The notes beneath the pieces are model-generated. The model made no database searches, was not told the DNA's origin, and worked only from the letters and a program-made list of their open reading frames with translations. DNA of 10,086 nt, taken from NCBI GenBank assembly GCA_017407365.1, contig JAFQWR010000038.1:1-10086 (forward strand). Reading direction: 5' to 3'. This DNA comes from Clostridia bacterium. Lineage in GTDB: Bacteria > Bacillota > Clostridia > Christensenellales > HGM11417. This document shows, piece by piece, positions 1-5,732 of this stretch. The position numbers and the translations under genes are program-made. Positions within the stretch are counted from its first letter, which is position 1. Each line of letters opens with the position of its first letter.

Positions 1-1308
1 ATCGGCTCTGAGGCGTTCCATGATTGCGATAGCCTCATTCGGGTGGTTATTCCCAATACCGTCACCACGATAGGGAATAAGGCGTTCTATGGCTGCGAAG
101 GATTCACAGAGGTTCTTCTCCCCGAGGGAGTTGTAACCGTAGGAGAATATGCTTTCGCTTATTGCTACTTGCTGAATAGCGTATACATTCCCGATACCGT
201 CACCGAAATTTCAGACAGAGCGTTTTACTGCTGTTATAAGCTTGCAAGCGTGCGTATGGGCAATCGGGTGGAGCGCATCGGAGAAGATGCATTCAGCTGG
301 GCGGCTTTTCAGAATATAATCATTCCTCAAAGTGTAAGGGAAATCGGGGAAGGTGCGTTTCTATCCTGCGACTCCCTGACAAGTGTGGTGATTCCGAAGG
401 GTGTAACCAAAATCGGAAAGGGTGCTTTTTCTCTGTGCAATGCGCTCAGCGATATTTACGTGGTAGAGGACAATGCGTATTATCGGTCGATAGACGGCAA
501 CCTGTATACCAAGGACGGCAAGGTGCTCATGCAGTACGCGATCGGAAAAGCGGCAGAAAGCTTTGTCCTGCCCGAGGGGGTAACGACGGTAAAATACTAT
601 GCGTTCTCATTCGGCACCTTAAAGCAGATTTCCCTCCCTGCCTCCCTTAGCACGGTAGAAGGCAAAGCTATGATGTACTGCTATAGCTTAAACAGCATTA
701 CCGTTGCCGCCGCAAACCCCATTTACAAATCGATAGACGGCAATCTGTATACCAAGGACGGAAAAATCCTTCTGATGTACGCCATCGGCAAGACGTCAGC
801 CTCGTTTACCGTGCCTGCGGGGGTTACCTCTGTGGCAAGCTATGCGTTTTACTGTTGTAATACGTTGAAGAGCGTGACCGTTGCCGGTGACGTCACCGCG
901 ATTGGTGAGTATGCATTCAGTGACTGCACGAGCTTAGAAACGGTTACCTTCGGCAACAAGCTGCTTACCGTCGGCGCGCATGCTTTCTCTTACTGCGATA
1001 AGCTGAAGAGCGTGGTGATTCCCAATTCCGTCACCGAAATCGGCAATCTTGCGTTTTACGGCTGTGACGGGATTGGAAGCGTGACCGTGGGCAGTGGCGT
1101 TGTAAGAATCGGCTACTGTGCTTTCGGCAGCTGCGACCTTGATAAGGTTATCTTCCGCGATACCACCACATGGTACTGTGTAGAAAGCAGGACAGACTGG
1201 AAAAACGGCACGGGCGGCACAAATGCGGGCGTTTCCTCTACCGACACCGTAGGGAATGCCAACCGACTTTCCACGCTGCTTGCAGAGTATTATTGGTATA
1301 AAAAGTAA
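1..1308 (+). CDS. BspA-like leucine-rich repeat (LRR_5) protein, 5'-truncated by window edge
   Basis: The reading frame is open from base 1 (IGSEAFHDCDSL...), so the true start, any signal peptide and any N-terminal domain lie outside the window. The first in-window start-like codon, GTG at 43, falls in mid-repeat and is not the real start. The visible 435 residues are tandem repeats of about 23 residues with the LRR_5/BspA pattern: IP.sVt.IG..AF..C..L..V. Two 21-residue inserts starting SIDGNLYTKDGK interrupt the series. The C-terminus has no LPxTG motif or membrane anchor and ends in an aromatic tail (EYYWYKK). BspA-family proteins are usually secreted or surface proteins that bind host proteins or other cells; that role is inferred from the family. 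Several repeats carry paired or closely spaced Cys residues (YCY, CCYK, YCCN). A terminator lies about 60 bases after the TAA stop. Family call is firm; function is not. Confidence 0.9.
   Translation: MGSEAFHDCDSLIRVVIPNTVTTIGNKAFYGCEGFTEVLLPEGVVTVGEYAFAYCYLLNSVYIPDTVTEISDRAFYCCYKLASVRMGNRVERIGEDAFSWAAFQNIIIPQSVREIGEGAFLSCDSLTSVVIPKGVTKIGKGAFSLCNALSDIYVVEDNAYYRSIDGNLYTKDGKVLMQYAIGKAAESFVLPEGVTTVKYYAFSFGTLKQISLPASLSTVEGKAMMYCYSLNSITVAAANPIYKSIDGNLYTKDGKILLMYAIGKTSASFTVPAGVTSVASYAFYCCNTLKSVTVAGDVTAIGEYAFSDCTSLETVTFGNKLLTVGAHAFSYCDKLKSVVIPNSVTEIGNLAFYGCDGIGSVTVGSGVVRIGYCAFGSCDLDKVIFRDTTTWYCVESRTDWKNGTGGTNAGVSSTDTVGNANRLSTLLAEYYWYKK
487..549 (+). repeat. SIDGNLYTKDGK insert, copy 1 (coding direct repeat)
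   Basis: This 21-codon unit (SIDGNLYTKDGK followed by VLMQYAIGK) is repeated at 730-792, exactly 243 bases (81 codons) downstream, with near-identical DNA in its first half. It marks an internal duplication of a larger LRR block. This type of insert is common within BspA-like proteins. Confidence 0.85.
730..792 (+). repeat. SIDGNLYTKDGK insert, copy 2 (coding direct repeat)
   Basis: Second copy of the 21-codon unit, here SIDGNLYTKDGK followed by ILLMYAIGK. The differences from copy 1 are mostly synonymous or conservative (V/I, MQ/LM), which suggests a fairly recent or selected in-frame duplication. Confidence 0.85.
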
Positions 1309-1364
1309 GGCAGAGAATACGCTCATAAGGGTATTGCGTAAAGCCTGAAAAAACGGTTGAGTAA

Positions 1365-1401
1365 AAAATCCAACACGGGCAATGCGTCTGTGTTGGATTT
1401 T
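1365..1401 (+). terminator. Intrinsic terminator after the LRR gene (bidirectional form)
   Basis: A perfect 12-bp stem (AAAATCCAACAC at 1365-1376, GTGTTGGATTTT at 1390-1401) encloses a 13-base loop. On the plus strand the stem ends in TTTT. On the minus strand it is followed by six T. It ends transcription of the LRR gene and shields the fic promoter. Twelve of the loop bases (GGCAATGCGTCT, 1378-1389) recur in the loop of the terminator at 7735-7766. Confidence 0.85.
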
Positions 1402-1467
1402 CTTTATCCCTGAGCAGAAAGAGGTGTTCTGCTGCAATCATCACCGTGTGTTGGGGAAACGGAAGAA

Positions 1468-1573
1468 ATTCCCTTATTTTCACAACAATATTAAGGGAAT
1501 ATCTCCTCAAAGCATTGACAATTCCCTTATTTTATGGTACTATTTAAGGGAAAGAAGGAGGGGCTAAGGGAAT
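1468..1573 (+). promoter_or_regulatory. Array of five TAAGGGAA-type boxes over the fic promoter (candidate operators)
   Basis: Five copies of one 8-9-base box precede fic: ATTCCCTTA at 1468-1476, TAAGGGAAT at 1492-1500, ATTCCCTTA at 1521-1529, TAAGGGAA at 1545-1552 and TAAGGGAAT at 1565-1573. The first four form two inverted pairs, with 15 bases inside each pair. Box 3 lies in the -35/-10 spacer, box 4 covers the expected start of transcription, and box 5 overlaps the ATG. Regular spacing, inverted geometry and overlap with the promoter indicate repressor binding. The likely binder is the winged-helix domain of the Fic protein itself (inference). Confidence 0.75.
1515..1543 (+). promoter_or_regulatory. 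Promoter of the fic gene
   Basis: A consensus -35 TTGACA (1515-1520) is followed by a 17-base spacer and the -10 TACTAT (1538-1543). The -10 is preceded by TGG, which is an extended -10. This is the best sigma-A promoter in the window. It lies about 30 bases before the start codon, giving a leader of roughly 20 bases. Confidence 0.8.
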
Positions 1574-2618
1574 GAGAACGTTTCATTACTCTACGATAAA
1601 GGAACAAAAATGGGATATGGAGCTGCTCGGCCTGATTGCCGCCATCTACAAGGCTGCGGGAAAGCAGGAGCTGTATCTTAAGCAGCGCCCCGCTGAGCTT
1701 GAAAGGCTTGTGGAAATTGCGAAGGTGCAAAGCACGGAAAGCTCCAATGCGATTGAGGGCATTGTTACCACAAACACGAGAATCCGGCAGATAGTGGAGG
1801 ATAAAACTACCCCCAAAAACAGGGACGAGCAGGAAATAGCAGGCTACCGTGACGTGTTAAGCATCATCCACGAGAACTATGACGTCATCCCGATTACGCC
1901 CAACTATATTTTGCAGCTTCATAAAATGCTGTACCGTCATATCAACAACCCTGCGGCAGGCAGAACAAAGAGCGTACAGAATTATATCAGTGCCGCCTAT
2001 CCCGACGGCAGTGTAAAAACGCTTTTCACTCCGCTGGATCCGTTTGAAACGCCCGCCGCACTCGAGAGTATATGCAACGAGCTGAATCGGGTGATTGGCA
2101 ACAATGAGGCAGAGCCGTTGATTGTCATCCCGATATTCATCCACGATTTTCTCTGCATCCATCCGTTCAACGACGGAAACGGCAGAATGAGCCGCCTGCT
2201 CACAACCCTGCTCCTTTACAGAAGCGGCTTCTATGTAGGAAAATATATCTCACTCGAAGCGAAGATTGCAGGGAGCAAGGATTTATATTACGAGGCCTTG
2301 GGCAAAGCGCAGATAGGCTGGCACGAGGGAAGGGAAGACGCTGTTCCGTTCATCAAATATCTGCTGGGAACAATACTTGCGGCATATAAGGATTTTGAGG
2401 ATAGATTTGCGCTTGTAGAAACAAAGCTGCCCGCACTTGAAGCGGTGCGCCGCGCAACAATGCAAAGGGTTGGCAGGTTTTCAAAGCAAGACCTCAGAGA
2501 GCTTTGCCCCTCGCTCAGTATAAGCTCCATCGAGGGTGCGCTACGCAAATTGGTTGCAGAGGGCGAGCTGAAAAGAGAGGGCAACGGAAAGAATATCCGT
2601 TATTACAGGCTCGGATAA
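1572..2618 (+). CDS. Fic family protein (class II) with C-terminal winged helix-turn-helix
   Basis: 348 residues. The Fic core motif HPFNDGNGRMSR (residues 197-208) is complete, including the catalytic His197, so the enzyme should transfer AMP or a related nucleotide moiety to a hydroxyl of a target protein. The N-terminal inhibitory motif S-x3-E-G is present as SNAIEG (58-63), which marks a class II Fic whose Glu62 should block the active site until relieved. Residues 295-345 form a winged helix-turn-helix (FSKQDLRELCP... SSIEGALRKLVAEGEL... YYRLG). Start chosen at ATG 1572 because AAGGAGG (1555-1561) lies 10 bases upstream. The gene is monocistronic and no antitoxin gene is beside it, as expected when inhibition is internal. 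Its promoter is covered with inverted boxes, suggesting autoregulation through the winged helix (inference). The protein target is unknown. Confidence 0.93.
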   Translation: MRTFHYSTIKEQKWDMELLGLIAAIYKAAGKQELYLKQRPAELERLVEIAKVQSTESSNAIEGIVTTNTRIRQIVEDKTTPKNRDEQEIAGYRDVLSIIHENYDVIPITPNYILQLHKMLYRHINNPAAGRTKSVQNYISAAYPDGSVKTLFTPLDPFETPAALESICNELNRVIGNNEAEPLIVIPIFIHDFLCIHPFNDGNGRMSRLLTTLLLYRSGFYVGKYISLEAKIAGSKDLYYEALGKAQIGWHEGREDAVPFIKYLLGTILAAYKDFEDRFALVETKLPALEAVRRATMQRVGRFSKQDLRELCPSLSISSIEGALRKLVAEGELKREGNGKNIRYYRLG

Positions 2619-2669
2619 AAAAAAGAGAGAGCATGGGGCGGATAGCCGTTTTGCTCTCTTTCTTTTTTT
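2617..2669. terminator. Bidirectional terminator between fic and the aldolase operon
   Basis: An A-rich left arm ending in GAGAGAGC (to 2632) pairs with GCTCTCTTTCTTTTTTT (2653-2669), interrupted by one G-T pair and one mismatch. The loop of about 20 bases can add a small CGG/CCG stem. T-runs follow the stem on both strands, which suits two convergent genes ending here. Confidence 0.85.
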
Positions 2670-2685
2670 GCTGAAAATTTACCTC

Positions 2686-3504
2686 TTACGCCTTTCCCAC
2701 CGAGCCAAACAAACGCATTTTTGCCATGGTTGCCTGACGGATTGCCTCTACCTTGCTTTTTCTTGCAAGCAGGTAATCGTTTTCGGGGCATTCCTTCACA
2801 GCCTTAATGCCTGCCACGCACAGGTCGGTGAAGATGTTGATTTTTGCAATGCCTCCTGCAACCGTGCTTCGGAAATCCTCGTCCGTTAGCCCCGAGCCGC
2901 CGTGCAGAACCAGGGGGGTATCCACCGCCGCGCGGATTTGTTTCAGCCGCCCGATGTCGAGCTTGGGCTTGGTTTTGTATGCGCCGTGTGCTGTGCCGAT
3001 GGCAATAGCAAGCGCGTCAACGCCCGTGCTTGCGATAAATTCGCGCGCTTCCTCGGGTGTGGTGTAATTCTCTGCATCCTCGCCCACGTTGCCCACGTGC
3101 CCGATTTCGCCCTCTACGCTTGCGCCAAAGGCGTGTGCAATGCGCACCAGCTCACGGGTTTCACGCAGGTTTTCGTCAACGGGCTTGGTGGAGCCGTCGT
3201 ACATAATGCTGGAAAATCCCAGCGAAAGCGCCTCAATGCAGCGGCTCAGGGTAAGACCGTGGTCGTAATGCACCGCTACGGGCACGCTTGCACGGCGTGC
3301 GGCGGCAAGAATCGAGGGAGCAATCAGCTTCAGCTCTCCGTAGGGCAGAAGCACCTCTGCGGTGCCGATGATCACGGGGGAGCGAAGCTCCTCGGCGGCG
3401 GAGAGCACGCCCTCCAGCATATCGGTGTCTATGGTGTTAAAAAGCCCTACGGCGTAGCCCTCTTTTTGCGCCTTGGGCAGAATTTCGTTTAAGCTTACCA
3501 GCAT
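2686..3504 (-). CDS. Class II (zinc-type) ketose-bisphosphate aldolase, FbaA/GatY/KbaY family
   Basis: 272 residues, slightly shorter than the usual 280-310. Class II signature residues are in order: HYDHG (79-83, general acid Asp81 and metal His82), EGEIG (131-135), GTAHG (170-174, metal His173), LHGGSG (200-205, metal His201) and NIFTD (223-227, phosphate site). The C-terminus MRLFGSVGKA is typical of the GatY/KbaY branch. The family reversibly splits a ketose 1-phosphate or 1,6-bisphosphate into dihydroxyacetone phosphate plus an aldehyde, in the cytosol. Start at CAT 3502-3504 is fixed by AAGGAGG, which overlaps the TAA stop of the isomerase gene 11 bases upstream, so the two are translationally close. 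Beside a lyxose/mannose isomerase and a PfkB kinase, a catabolic role on a ketose phosphate is likely. The exact substrate cannot be read from sequence. IolJ-type or fructose-bisphosphate activity remains possible. Confidence 0.93.
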   Translation of the reverse strand: MLVSLNEILPKAQKEGYAVGLFNTIDTDMLEGVLSAAEELRSPVIIGTAEVLLPYGELKLIAPSILAAARRASVPVAVHYDHGLTLSRCIEALSLGFSSIMYDGSTKPVDENLRETRELVRIAHAFGASVEGEIGHVGNVGEDAENYTTPEEAREFIASTGVDALAIAIGTAHGAYKTKPKLDIGRLKQIRAAVDTPLVLHGGSGLTDEDFRSTVAGGIAKINIFTDLCVAGIKAVKECPENDYLLARKSKVEAIRQATMAKMRLFGSVGKA

Positions 3505-3515
3505 AATAGCCCTCC

Positions 3516-4052
3516 TTATTCCTCAATGGTTACCGCACGCACAAGACGGGGGTCGGTAAATACGTCCGTTTCGTCCGTGCTTCTTGTGGAGAACTCAGAA
3601 ATCACTGCGCCCTCCTCGCCTGCCTGAAACCAATGCCACGTTTCAGGCATAATGGTGTATTGCTCACCGGGAGCAAGAATCACCTCGTGGAATACGCTGA
3701 CCTCCGTTTTGGGGAGATGTGCGGCAATATCCTCTTTGCTTCCCTCGCCCGTAACGTAGAGATATACCTTGCCGTAGCGACAGCGGAAGGTTTCCTCCTT
3801 GCCTGCGGCGCCGCCCGTTGGCACGTGCTTATGCTCGGGGCAGGTCTGATGGGGCAGAAGCACCATTTCCTTGGCGCAGACACGCTCTGTGTTGATGTAG
3901 GTGAGCAGTTGCAGACCCACGTCATTTACTGCGCCTAAGCCAAAGTCCGCAACCTCAATGCGTTGCTTTTCCTCTTCGGTAAGCACGATGCCCGCCCTCT
4001 GATAATAGACGAGCGCACGCTCCACCTGCTGTAAATATTCGCTTTTTTTCAT
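3516..4052 (-). CDS. D-lyxose isomerase (D-lyxose/D-mannose isomerase family, YdaE-like)
   Basis: 178 residues, a single cupin barrel. It closely follows Bacillus YdaE-type D-lyxose isomerases in recalled pattern: YYQRAGIVLT, DFGLG, CPEHKH (71-76), ETFRCRYGKVYLYV (87-100), YTIMPETWHWFQAGEEGAV and DVFTDPR. The four expected metal ligands are visible: His74, His76, Glu87 and His140. The family interconverts D-lyxose and D-xylulose, and often D-mannose and D-fructose, using Mn2+ or a similar metal. The ATG (CAT at 4050-4052) overlaps the TGA of the kinase gene (ATGA, 4 bases). GGGAGG five bases upstream serves as ribosome site inside the kinase's last codons. It is the middle gene of the kinase-isomerase-aldolase operon. 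Family assignment is strong; the physiological sugar is inferred. Confidence 0.93.
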   Translation of the reverse strand: MKKSEYLQQVERALVYYQRAGIVLTEEEKQRIEVADFGLGAVNDVGLQLLTYINTERVCAKEMVLLPHQTCPEHKHVPTGGAAGKEETFRCRYGKVYLYVTGEGSKEDIAAHLPKTEVSVFHEVILAPGEQYTIMPETWHWFQAGEEGAVISEFSTRSTDETDVFTDPRLVRAVTIEE

Positions 4053-5257
4053 GAAAGCCTCCCGTATTTTTCTGCCAAAGCATAAATTTCGTCCTTAGAG
4101 CGCATACCGTCCACGGTGTTTGCGGCAAACAGATTGCACGCCGCGGCGGCAGAGGCAAATTCCAGCACCTTGGTGTCCGGGTAGTGGTTGTAAAAGGCGT
4201 ACAGGCACCCTGCGCAAAAGGCGTCGCCTGCGCCCGTGTTGCCCTTCATTTCCTCCTTGGGAATAGCAAGCGAGCGTGCAGAAACCGTTTTTCCGCTCTT
4301 TACGTCGTACAAAAAGCAAGCCTCGCGTGCGTGCACAATCACCTTGCGCCTTACGCCTGCCTGCGCCGTTTTCTCCATGGCAAGCAAAATTCCTGCCACG
4401 TTCAGACTGCCCTCCTCGTTGCGCGGGGGAATATCCCAGATACTGCAACATTCCAGCTCGTTGATAATCACGTAGTCGCAATAGGGCAGAGCAGGCAGAA
4501 CGGTGGTTTTGTAGTCTGCGCCCTCACGGCTCACGGTGTCTATCGAGGTCTTGATGCCTGCCTCCTGCACCCGATGCAAAAATCTTGCCATTGCCGTGCC
4601 GTATTCGGGGTCGGGGCAGTCGAAGCGGTCGAGTAGCATCAGATACCCGATGTGCAGGATGTCGCAGTTCAAGCCCTTTACGTCGATTTCCTCGGGGGCA
4701 AAGCAGGCGTTTGCGCCCTTCACGTGGAAGAAGGTACGCTCGCCCTGCGGCAGACTCATCACGTCCGAAAAGCTCGTGGGTGCGGTGGGGGTGGAGATGA
4801 TGCGGTCGATGTTCACACCGTGCTTTTGCAGCTCGCCTAAAATAAAGCGTCCGTTTTCGTCCGTGCCCACCTTGCCGCAAACGGAAACGGAAAGATGCGG
4901 ATCGATTTTCACCAGGTCGATTGCCGTGTTGGGCGCACAGCCGCCCACTGCCTGCGATAGCGAGGTAACGTACGCCAACGTGCCCGGCGTGGGGTATTTT
5001 TCTATGATTTTCAGGATGTCCACGATGATGCTGCCTGCAACCGTAATGCCCTTTTTTTGCATCAGCAGGTAGTCCACCGAAACGCCGAACAGCGAGGAAA
5101 GCAGAGGGAACAGCGAAAGATCGGGATACCCCAATCCGTTTTCCAACTTGCTCACCGCCTTGTTGCTCACGTTCAGCCTTTCGGCAAGCTCTGCCTGTGT
5201 GAGGCCCATCCGCTTGCGGAGATGTGCAATCGTTGCACCAATGCTTTTTGCGTCCAT
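4049..5257 (-). CDS. XRE-type HTH domain fused to a PfkB/ribokinase-family sugar kinase
   Basis: 402 residues in two parts. Residues 1-66 are an XRE/Cro helix-turn-helix (LRKRMGLTQAELAERLNVS then NKAVSKLENG, and SSLFGVSVDYLL). Residues 70-402 are a PfkB kinase: AVGGCAPNTA (103-112, sugar-binding Gly-Gly region), KVGTDENGRF (129-138) and GNTGAGDAFCAG (339-350) with catalytic Asp345. The usual DTxGAGD reads NTGAGD here. The frame runs through both domains with no frameshift. ATG at 5255-5257 is preceded by AAAGGAG with a 6-base gap. It is the first gene of an operon and overlaps the isomerase gene by 4 bases. Likely role: phosphorylate the ketose made by the isomerase (probably at C1) and control transcription of its own operon through the HTH (both inferred). 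It is analogous in logic to ROK proteins with HTH domains. The kinase substrate is not determined. Confidence 0.88.
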   Translation of the reverse strand: MDAKSIGATIAHLRKRMGLTQAELAERLNVSNKAVSKLENGLGYPDLSLFPLLSSLFGVSVDYLLMQKKGITVAGSIIVDILKIIEKYPTPGTLAYVTSLSQAVGGCAPNTAIDLVKIDPHLSVSVCGKVGTDENGRFILGELQKHGVNIDRIISTPTAPTSFSDVMSLPQGERTFFHVKGANACFAPEEIDVKGLNCDILHIGYLMLLDRFDCPDPEYGTAMARFLHRVQEAGIKTSIDTVSREGADYKTTVLPALPYCDYVIINELECCSIWDIPPRNEEGSLNVAGILLAMEKTAQAGVRRKVIVHAREACFLYDVKSGKTVSARSLAIPKEEMKGNTGAGDAFCAGCLYAFYNHYPDTKVLEFASAAAACNLFAANTVDGMRSKDEIYALAEKYGRLS

Positions 5258-5284
5258 ACACGGCTCCTTTGCCTTTTATCCGAA

Positions 5285-5298
5285 GAGCGTTTGCGCTC
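5285..5298 (-). promoter_or_regulatory. Dyad GAGCG-N4-CGCTC at the 5' end of the kinase operon mRNA
   Basis: A perfect 5-bp dyad with a 4-base centre (TTTG on plus) begins 9 bases downstream of the -10 of the operon promoter, so it would fold as a hairpin at about +4 of the transcript. It could be an operator for the HTH domain encoded just downstream, or an mRNA 5'-stabilising hairpin. The MFS gene has a different dyad of the same size at the same distance. Confidence 0.5.
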
Positions 5299-5307
5299 CT
5301 TTGCATT

Positions 5308-5336
5308 ATTATAGCACACGCAAAAGCAAAAGTAAA
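5308..5336 (-). promoter_or_regulatory. Promoter of the kinase-isomerase-aldolase operon
   Basis: On the minus strand the -10 is TATAAT (5308-5313), with TGC before it as an extended -10. A weak -35, TTTACT (5331-5336), stands 17 bases upstream. The 13 bases TGTGCTATAATAA (5306-5318) are identical to those of the MFS promoter. Confidence 0.75.
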
Positions 5337-5345
5337 CCCCCTATT

Positions 5346-5392
5346 GGTAGAATTGTTGCGCTTTGCTTTCGTGTTTTGTGCCAAATTCTACC
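5346..5392. promoter_or_regulatory. 9-bp inverted repeat upstream of the operon promoter (candidate regulator site)
   Basis: GGTAGAATT (5346-5354) and its exact complement AATTCTACC (5384-5392) are separated by 29 bases. A third partial half-site, TTGGGTAGAT, follows at 5393-5402. The element lies just upstream of the -35 of the kinase operon, where an activator or looping repressor would bind. No U-tract follows, so it is not a terminator. The binding protein is unknown; the HTH-kinase fusion is one candidate. Confidence 0.5.
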
Positions 5393-5402
5393 TTGGGTAG
5401 AT

Positions 5403-5668
5403 AAAAGAAGAGAGTGCGCCCCACGAAAGCGCTGTATAAAACTGCTGCGTTTCCCCAAGCGTTAAGCAGAAAAAGGGCGTATAATTCCAATGCATCTTCC
5501 CAAAGCATCCACCAACCTTTTTTGCTGTGGCTTTTTCAGCAGTGAACCGTTTTCATATAAAGGCAAACTCTTTCAGTAATACCGAATAAAAGTCTGAACA
5601 AAAGAAAAAGCGTTTTCCACTCCTTGGCATCAAGGCAGAGCTTCTTGAAGGCAATTACTTCTACAAAA
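5403..5668. other. Intergenic stretch with no recognisable gene
   Basis: About 265 bases without a convincing coding frame on either strand. Short minus-strand frames exist but lack a good ribosome site and resemble nothing known to me. The stretch holds a hairpin at 5442-5469 (CTGCT/AGCAG outside, CGTTT/AAGCG inside, CCCC loop). On the minus strand this hairpin is followed by TTTTAT, like a weak terminator. There is also a small dyad CCTTG-GCAT-CAAGG at 5622-5635. It could be a decayed gene or encode a small RNA; nothing decides this. Confidence 0.5.
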
Positions 5669-5700
5669 TAAAAGGAGGCAGAGCGTTTTGCTCTGCCTCC
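5669..5700 (-). terminator. Intrinsic terminator of the MFS gene
   Basis: A perfect 11-bp GC-rich stem (GGAGGCAGAGC at 5674-5684, GCTCTGCCTCC at 5690-5700) has a 5-base loop. On the minus strand it is followed by TTTTATTTT. It starts 32 bases after the MFS stop codon and separates that gene from the kinase operon. Confidence 0.92.
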
Positions 5701-5732
5701 TGTGCGTTCTGTGCAAACGGTTTCTGTTTGGA

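Noticed and set aside
934..1510. Minus-strand frames across the LRR gene end and the fic upstream region
   Set aside because: They cross a terminator and the fic operator array and have no ribosome site or protein similarity.
1572..2618. Fic as the toxin of a two-gene toxin-antitoxin pair
   Set aside because: The inhibitory motif SNAIEG is inside the protein itself and no small antitoxin gene is adjacent, so it is a class II single-gene Fic.
2902..3492. Plus-strand frame of 196 codons opposite the aldolase gene
   Set aside because: Antisense shadow of the aldolase. No start signal and no recognisable protein pattern.
4524..5384. Minus-strand frame of 286 codons overlapping the kinase gene
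   Set aside because: It runs in another frame through the same DNA as the HTH-PfkB gene, which has clear motifs and a ribosome site. The alternative frame has none and crosses the promoter.
5480..5485. Plus-strand TATAAT in the intergenic gap
   Set aside because: No acceptable -35 at 16-18 bases and no gene downstream on the plus strand.
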